Shown here: piece by piece, positions 59,101 to 64,000 of the stretch
How the letters are laid out: each line of letters opens with the position of its first letter
How positions within the stretch are numbered: the first letter of the stretch is position 1
From: Skeletonema tropicum
Lineage: Eukaryota > Bacillariophyta > Thalassiosirophyceae > Thalassiosirales > Thalassiosiraceae
Direction of reading: 5' to 3'
NCBI GenBank assembly: GCA_037178625.1
Contig: CM074138.1
Coordinates: 2,604,001 to 2,668,000, forward strand
Length of the DNA: 64,000 bases
The notes under the pieces: model-generated
What the model was told of the DNA's origin: nothing
Databases searched by the model: none
What the model saw: only the letters and a program-made list of their open reading frames with translations
Position numbers and translations under genes: made by a program

Positions 59101-59588
59101 CAGAATCACTTGCCTTCCAAAATCTTACACAGATTTGTATGCACAGCTCAGCGCTTTGTGTCCTGATAACGATCAGGTTGCGCTTTGTCTTATTTGTGGC
59201 AGCGTCTTAGATGCAGGTAAGTTTTGTTTCGATGATTCATACTACTATTCTTTTCATTTCGCTTTCTCAATTCGTAACGCTGACATTATCTGCAGGAGGT
59301 AAAGGCGAGTGCACAAAGCATGCATTGAAGTGTGGTGGTGGAACTGGAGTATTCTTTTTGGTGCAAGAATGCGTTGGATTGATAATGCACGGCACGAAGG
59401 CTGCATACGTGCCAAGTATATTCGTTGACAGTCATGGCGAAACACCACAATATCGTGGACGCCCTCTCAATCTCGATCCCCGAAGATGGAGTCTATTGCA
59501 GGATATGTGGTGCAGTCATTCAGTAAGGGAGAAGGTAATCAGCGAGCGATCGACTACAAGACAGGTGATTATTCCGAATTATTATTAA
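50138..59588 (+). CDS. UBR-type N-recognin E3 ubiquitin ligase (UBR1-like), full-length copy
   Basis: Exons 50138-52074, 52169-53653, 53746-54222, 54325-59216 and 59296-59588 join in phase into 3027 residues; introns are 79-102 nt, GT-AG. Residues ~1-580 are low complexity (Asn, Ala, Gln, Pro runs). The UBR box is at ~581-660 ('CQHPFRRNDIVWVCRTC', 'CVLCHDCF', 'CCDCGDADAWDPKG|FCKKH', split by intron 1). A ClpS-like region lies near 886-925 ('LFLVIHSDDIRIGAHSSNEA'). The RING is at ~2163-2285 ('CIICGADDKIDC', 'CGHAIHKSCCETYIKT', 'FRCPLCQRLSNCLVPF'). The C-terminal UBR domain includes 'CLICGSVL', 'YVPSIFVDSHGETPQYRGR' and 'PLNLDPRRW'. By family knowledge it binds destabilising N-terminal residues and sends proteins to the proteasome (N-degron pathway). 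It is the eighth array unit; its exon 1 lacks the Asn-Lys-Lys found in copies 2-7 near residue 430. Confidence 0.92.
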
Positions 59589-60128
59589 GCAAGTACATTA
59601 TCATGTAAAAGCGAATAAAACATGTACAGAAGATTGATTTGAAAGATAAGTGTATCAGTAATAAAGAAAATGTTCAACGAAATACACATCTCTAGAGATG
59701 ATAGTATCGTACAACTCTTTTTGTGAAGAGGCCGGAGATACAACATAAAGCGCCAGCAAGCATGCGAAGGCATGTCAAACGAAGCGGCATTGATGTTTGT
59801 AGGAATAAGTAATCATGTTCCGTCTGTATTGTCGTTACGACTTTTAAAGTCCTATGATTGAGTCTCGGTTGCCCCTTCGTCATTGCAGCTTTTGGACCTT
59901 GCTTTGGTCCCTCCGTCCTCCTTCGATGAATTTCTACATACTTCTTGTCGACTTACATGATCGAGGAGTGCAGAAAGAGATATATAGGAGATCACATTAG
60001 TTGATATTATTGAAGGAGGAGAGGAGGAAATAAGTAACGATGGCGCAGGCGCAGGGAGATGATGAGATTTTTATCTATCTACATGGGCGGCGATCAATTT
60101 GTGCCCATGAGTGTGACACGTGCCAGAT
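59589..60128. other. 3' flank of the UBR gene
   Basis: Probable 3' UTR, then intergenic sequence. No recognised gene. Confidence 0.35.
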
Positions 60129-60353
60129 TCATAAATCCGTCAAACTAGGGGTGTCGGGTAGAACTTGATTGATAATGTTGATATCTTCACTCATTTCATT
60201 TCTCCATTCCTCCAGTTGCAACGAGGCAACAGTTTTGTGCATTCCTCCAACTAGGTCCACGGATGGTAGATTTGCGCAAGCAAGGAAAAGGAGATACGTC
60301 ATGATGTGCATAGGACTTCTTGAAGGTGATTGAAGTACCTCGTCGTGGTCCAT
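60129..60353 (-). CDS. Possible small protein or terminal exon (74 codons), unknown
   Basis: It reads 'MTYLLFLACANLPSVDLVGG' from an internal Met and ends 'NIINQVLPDTPSLTDL'. The amino-acid mix is protein-like, with no low complexity, so it may be a last exon of a minus-strand gene. I see no matching upstream exon and no recognisable family; chance is possible. Confidence 0.25.
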   Translation of the reverse strand: MDHDEVLQSPSRSPMHIMTYLLFLACANLPSVDLVGGMHKTVASLQLEEWRNEMSEDINIINQVLPDTPSLTDL

Positions 60354-61860
60354 GTGGCTAAGTGTGCGCGTCCTAATCTTGTCGGGCGATGTTGTACTTA
60401 ACTCATAAAGCTAGATTGTTGTGTCTGTCGTGGGTGCAAGGCTTATTTACACAAAAATCACTTCCTAACCGTACTAATACATTACCTATTCCACATCTTG
60501 CTGCAGCGTTGCTATATCTAGTTGGTATTCTCCCCGCATCAGCATATCGTCAACATCGATTGCCACTGCCAACGCCATCGTCGCTTCATGACTCTTCATG
60601 CTCACATTTTGCCAGTCTAATTGAAGATAATGTGAGTCTAATTAAAGATTCACTCCTCCGTCGTTTTGATATCCCATGACATTGGATCCGAGAGGAAGAA
60701 TAGCCACGACTTTTTACGCAAAGTCGGACATGATTGTTATGTTGACAAGAGGTAAACGCCAGCTACGCCGTAGATGGTCACGGCAGACGAACGAAATCCG
60801 GAGGAATCTTGGAGTCTCCACGGAGGAAGATCAACACAAAGGGAGTTGTAGACGAACTGCAAAACTAAATCTTCACATCTGCTTAAGCATTGTTGTGGCG
60901 TAGGAATTCAGTACATGATGTGGTGCCTCCTGAGCTGATTAGTCGGAGAATCCAAATGACGTCTCATAACTACTGTGTCATATCATAGGTCAACTAAACG
61001 ACGAAATCCGGAGGAACCTTGAAATTTCAGCACTAGCTTTCTGACATGGAATGACGACAGAAACACTTGAAGGCTTACTGTGGATCAAGCAATGGAGCTT
61101 GGGACATTTCGGGTTCTTGGCCTGCGCGCCTTTTCCAGGGGTCACTCCAGCGGGGAAACGGGGCGTCCCGTCCATCATTTTTCTAGCCGTTTCACACACT
61201 TTTCAAATTCAGATCATTTTGCACACCAGAACCATGGCGGAGGCGGCTGCTACGGTATGGAGCGGAACGTCGGCCGGCATCACCAACAACCGACTGCGAT
61301 GTCCTCAGTGGACCGATATGACCTCATGATGTGAAGAAATTTCTGTCAAAGTGCCCAGAGCCTTTATTCTGGGTGTCGCCTACCCAAAGTGACCGTTATT
61401 TTGATACCAATGCAACAACTGCACCGCCCACTTATGAACAGAGGACCTTTTGGCCATATTCACTCTTCCATTACTATCCTATCCGGTAGTGGTGATGATG
61501 TAACAATAATTGACGAGTCGGTTTCGTTTTAATCGGTGAGGAACCGCCGATATGAGACCCCTTGATTGTCCAACGTCGCGGCGTGTCATATCGCACAAAT
61601 ACAAGAGGAGAGGTGTGGGGATACTACAACAAATAGAGCAAGATCATAATCACAATACGACAATATAGTGGGTTTGATGTACCTAGTGTCGTCTCGTCTC
61701 CGTGCGGTGTGGTCCAGGTGGCATATGGCCTGTTGTGGTAGCTTGTGTCAGTACACAACACTTTGAGGGAGGGCATTGTGTACTTTGAGCGACGGAGGGG
61801 ATAATGATCAGGACTGCGGGAACATGCAACAATATGATAAGCTTTTGAAGTGCATTATAC
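60354..61860. other. Intergenic, repeated CGAAATCCGGAGGAA motif
   Basis: No confident gene. 'ACGAAATCCGGAGGAATCTTG' near 60790 recurs near 61000 as 'ACGAAATCCGGAGGAACCTTG', each after a CGAACG- or CAACTAAACG-type stretch, so a short duplication is present. Open frames at 60389-60679 and 61051-61334 have no recognised domain. Confidence 0.35.
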
Positions 61861-61869
61861 TTTAATGGA

Positions 61870-62540
61870 CTATCATTGATGTTGTCTTTTGCTGGTACTC
61901 CTTTCATCATCACTCGCAATACTACGGCTTCAGTGGACACAAAAGCTTACAATCAATCTGTGATATCGGGTGACTTACTATTCAGCTTCAGCAGCAGCGG
62001 CAACGTGAGTGTTGATAACTGCGCCATATCTTCGAAAGGAGTCGGTGATTCCCATTGTAAATCATCGAGTCAAAGAGGCGGCATTCTGTACTAGATGAAT
62101 CCACCACGGAACGAATCTGCTGTTGAAATAAGAGATGAATAGGGTGTCAAAAAACAATACACGCAACCTCTGGTAGAAATTATCAATTTGGAACTAGAGT
62201 TGACAATCGTTTGTTGAGAAGTACTGCACTGGATGGAGGGTGTGGCGACATTGTTTAAGGAGGTTTGTCAACTAAAAGAAAAGATAGTCTATTGACGCAT
62301 CTGGGGTTTAACATGTGTCTTCCTGTCGACCTATTCAACAATCAACATAATCATAACAATGTAGAACAACATTCATTATAATAAACCTCATTTTAATGGT
62401 TGTATTATCATTGTAGACGCAACCTTCACACAAGCACTTACCTTGTTTGCTAGATTACATGTTGATAATGATATGGTACAGGCTGCAGTGGATAATAAAG
62501 AGCACAGCGGCTTTGATCTGTTATCACATAGACACTAGAC
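61870..62540 (+). pseudogene. Possible decayed beta-helix (polymorphic outer-membrane-like) repeat gene
   Basis: An open stretch 61876-62094 ends 'SSGNVSVDNCAISSKGVGDS' and 'SQRGGILY'. After stops, 'RVDNRLLRSTALDGG' (around 62200-62240) and 'VDNDMVQAAVDNKEHSG' (around 62460-62515) follow in changing frames. The alternation of V-D-N with A-L-x-G-G recalls Pmp-type right-handed beta-helix repeats. Frame changes and stops mark it as decayed if real. The assignment is weak. Confidence 0.3.
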
Positions 62541-63412
62541 ACTATATTGATTATTTAGGCTGGAGAGTGCAATATTATGTGTAATTGCATAGTTTAATAC
62601 CATCAATTGAGGTGTCATGCCCACACATGAATCTGTTCACAATCATAAAAATATTACACCCTCAAGAGACATGGCCTATTAGCAACGCCGAGGCGGATAA
62701 CATGGCGTTATGACCACCCATATCGGTCATCTATATCAATATAAAGCAGGGAGTGCCGCGGGGGGCCTTATGAATCGATTATTGTATTTCCCCTACGACA
62801 ATATTTGCAGCTTCCACCAAAATAGACCAAAAATCGATGCCTGAGATATAGCCGCAAATATGTCTGTGACTAAGAGATTTGGCAAGCTTCCGAAAACACC
62901 ATTGGATTCTGCATCAAAATAGAGTCTAGAAAATGTATCACCGATGAATCATATCCAGAAACAAGTGTGATAATATGGACTCCTGCCCCATTGATGTCGA
63001 GGGAGAGGGCTTTGTGAGATGTGTTTTTTTTTTAAAAAAGAGCGGGAGGAGCGCGCAGGCCAATAGATCAAAAGTCCCAAGCTCCATAACATTTCGCCGG
63101 AGATGAACTCATCAGAGAAACTTGAAGGGCAGTGCAATCAGTTTCACCGAAGAAGAAGAACTCTAATCCTCATCATTCAGCTGGATCATCTGCTCTCGTA
63201 CAATCTACTTATCATGCCGGAACCATCATAATTAACATTATGTGCAACATATCCTCAAGTAATACAGACTCAACTTACTGCAGCACTACACCTCGTCAAC
63301 GCCCGCAACTGCTTTAGTTTTTAATGTTTGATAGGCACAACATTCATAATTGCAAATTTCAACATCCCGACACGCTACCAACGAAGGCTCTCAAATAGTA
63401 GATTGATGCATA
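62541..63412. other. Intergenic, upstream region of the HSF gene
   Basis: AT-rich, with a T10-A6 run at 63023-63040. No gene is recognised. The last part presumably contains the promoter and 5' UTR of the HSF gene. Confidence 0.35.
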
Positions 63413-64000
63413 ATGCCGCCCAAATCAATATCACGAGAGAGTAAGAAGAAGGAAGTCCAAGACGCAGAGAGCGATGCATCCAATTCCAATAATATTGCGT
63501 CACCCAAGCCATCAATTAATGCCAAATCCAACGCACGCAAGATAGAATCTCTGTCTCCATCCAATTCTAATGATAGTGCGTCAATCAAGTCAACAAATAA
63601 GAAGCAACCACGTAAGAGAACGGGCGACACATCAACCAGCACAACAAACAGTACAACAAACGAGCCATCATCGACATCAACATCAATTGTTAGGGCAGGG
63701 CAACCCGTTGCCGCAGCCGCAGCCGCAGCCGCAGAAGCAACAACTGCTCCTACTTCCACAGTTCCTCTGAGCGGGCAGAAGAAACGTAAAGCTGGCTTCA
63801 GAGAGCAGTTCCTACAAAAGGTAAGACAATCATCAATATGTTGAAAACACGTCCTCGGCGCTGTACAACTCTGACACTCATTTTTCGCCTCGATGTCACG
63901 TCATATCAGCTCAGAGTAATGCTCGATAGAGAAAGTCAGAACGATGATACCACCGTCCAATGGTCAACGGATGGTAACAGCTTTGTCATCACTGATCAAA
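63413..64000 (+). CDS. Heat shock factor (HSF)-type transcription factor, 3' partial
   Basis: Exon 1 is 63413-63820 (136 codons from MPPKSISRESKKKEVQ); exon 2 starts at 63910 after an 89-nt GT-AG intron and runs off the window. Residues 1-125 are Ser/Asn/Lys-rich with an eight-Ala run from GCC/GCA repeats, a disordered basic region. The HSF DNA-binding domain then opens with 'FREQFLQK|LRVMLDRESQ' and continues 'TVQWSTDGNSFVITDQ', the order seen in helix 1 and the first strands of HSF domains (F-x-x-K-L ... I-x-W-x-x-x-G-x-S-F-x-I). The HSF family is greatly expanded in diatoms, so the specific role cannot be stated. The rest of the domain is outside the window. Confidence 0.85.

Overview
The window looks like nuclear DNA of a diatom or close stramenopile, most likely a centric diatom. 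This is inferred from short introns of about 70-100 nt with GTAAG or GTGAG donors, Ser/Pro/Thr 'SPT/APT' linkers in a secreted protein, an HSF gene of the diatom style, a fused DUF1800-DUF1501 protein and many recent repeats. No species can be named from sequence alone.

Region 1 (1-11493): the 3' part of one very large gene on the + strand. Thirteen exons, one only 13 nt long, splice in phase into at least 3486 residues. The product has carbohydrate-binding-like modules, a CEMIP/fibrocystin-type right-handed beta-helix, a Pro/Thr/Ser linker, a DUF1800 domain and a C-terminal DUF1501 domain. It is probably a cell-surface or extracellular protein.

Region 2 (11494-18133): about 3.3 kb of gene-poor DNA holds three decayed copies of a ~450 bp repeat and a trio of 35-nt hairpin repeats with compensating base changes. 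A retinol-saturase/carotenoid-isomerase-like oxidoreductase (14844-17040, +, 4 exons) then converges with a ubiquitin-conjugating enzyme variant (UEV/MMS2 type; 17430-18133, -, 2 exons).

Region 3 (18855-26784): a repeat-built block. An ankyrin-KAP P-loop NTPase gene (19789-22743, -) lies between two direct copies of a repeat. A 559-bp MITE-like element with ~25-bp terminal inverted repeats follows. Next is a palindrome of ~1.35-1.4 kb arms centred at ~25092, carrying two divergent copies of an unknown gene. The outer repeat arms (18855-19655 and 26010-26784) are inverted relative to each other.

Region 4 (27076-59588): a secreted DUF3598-like protein gene (-) is divergent from the first unit of a striking tandem array. 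The array holds eight copies of the 5' exon of a UBR-type N-recognin E3 ligase gene, most at an exact 3107-bp spacing. Seven are truncated but keep an open frame (490 codons in six, 285 in the first). Only the eighth (50138-59588, 5 exons, 3027 aa) continues into the full ligase with UBR box, ClpS-like region, RING and C-terminal UBR domain.

Region 5 (59589-64000): about 3.8 kb with no confident gene, possibly a decayed beta-helix gene, then the start of a heat-shock transcription factor gene (63413 onward, cut by the window end).

The genes do not form a pathway. The most unusual content is the tandem array of truncated E3 5' exons and the repeat-flanked ankyrin-KAP block.
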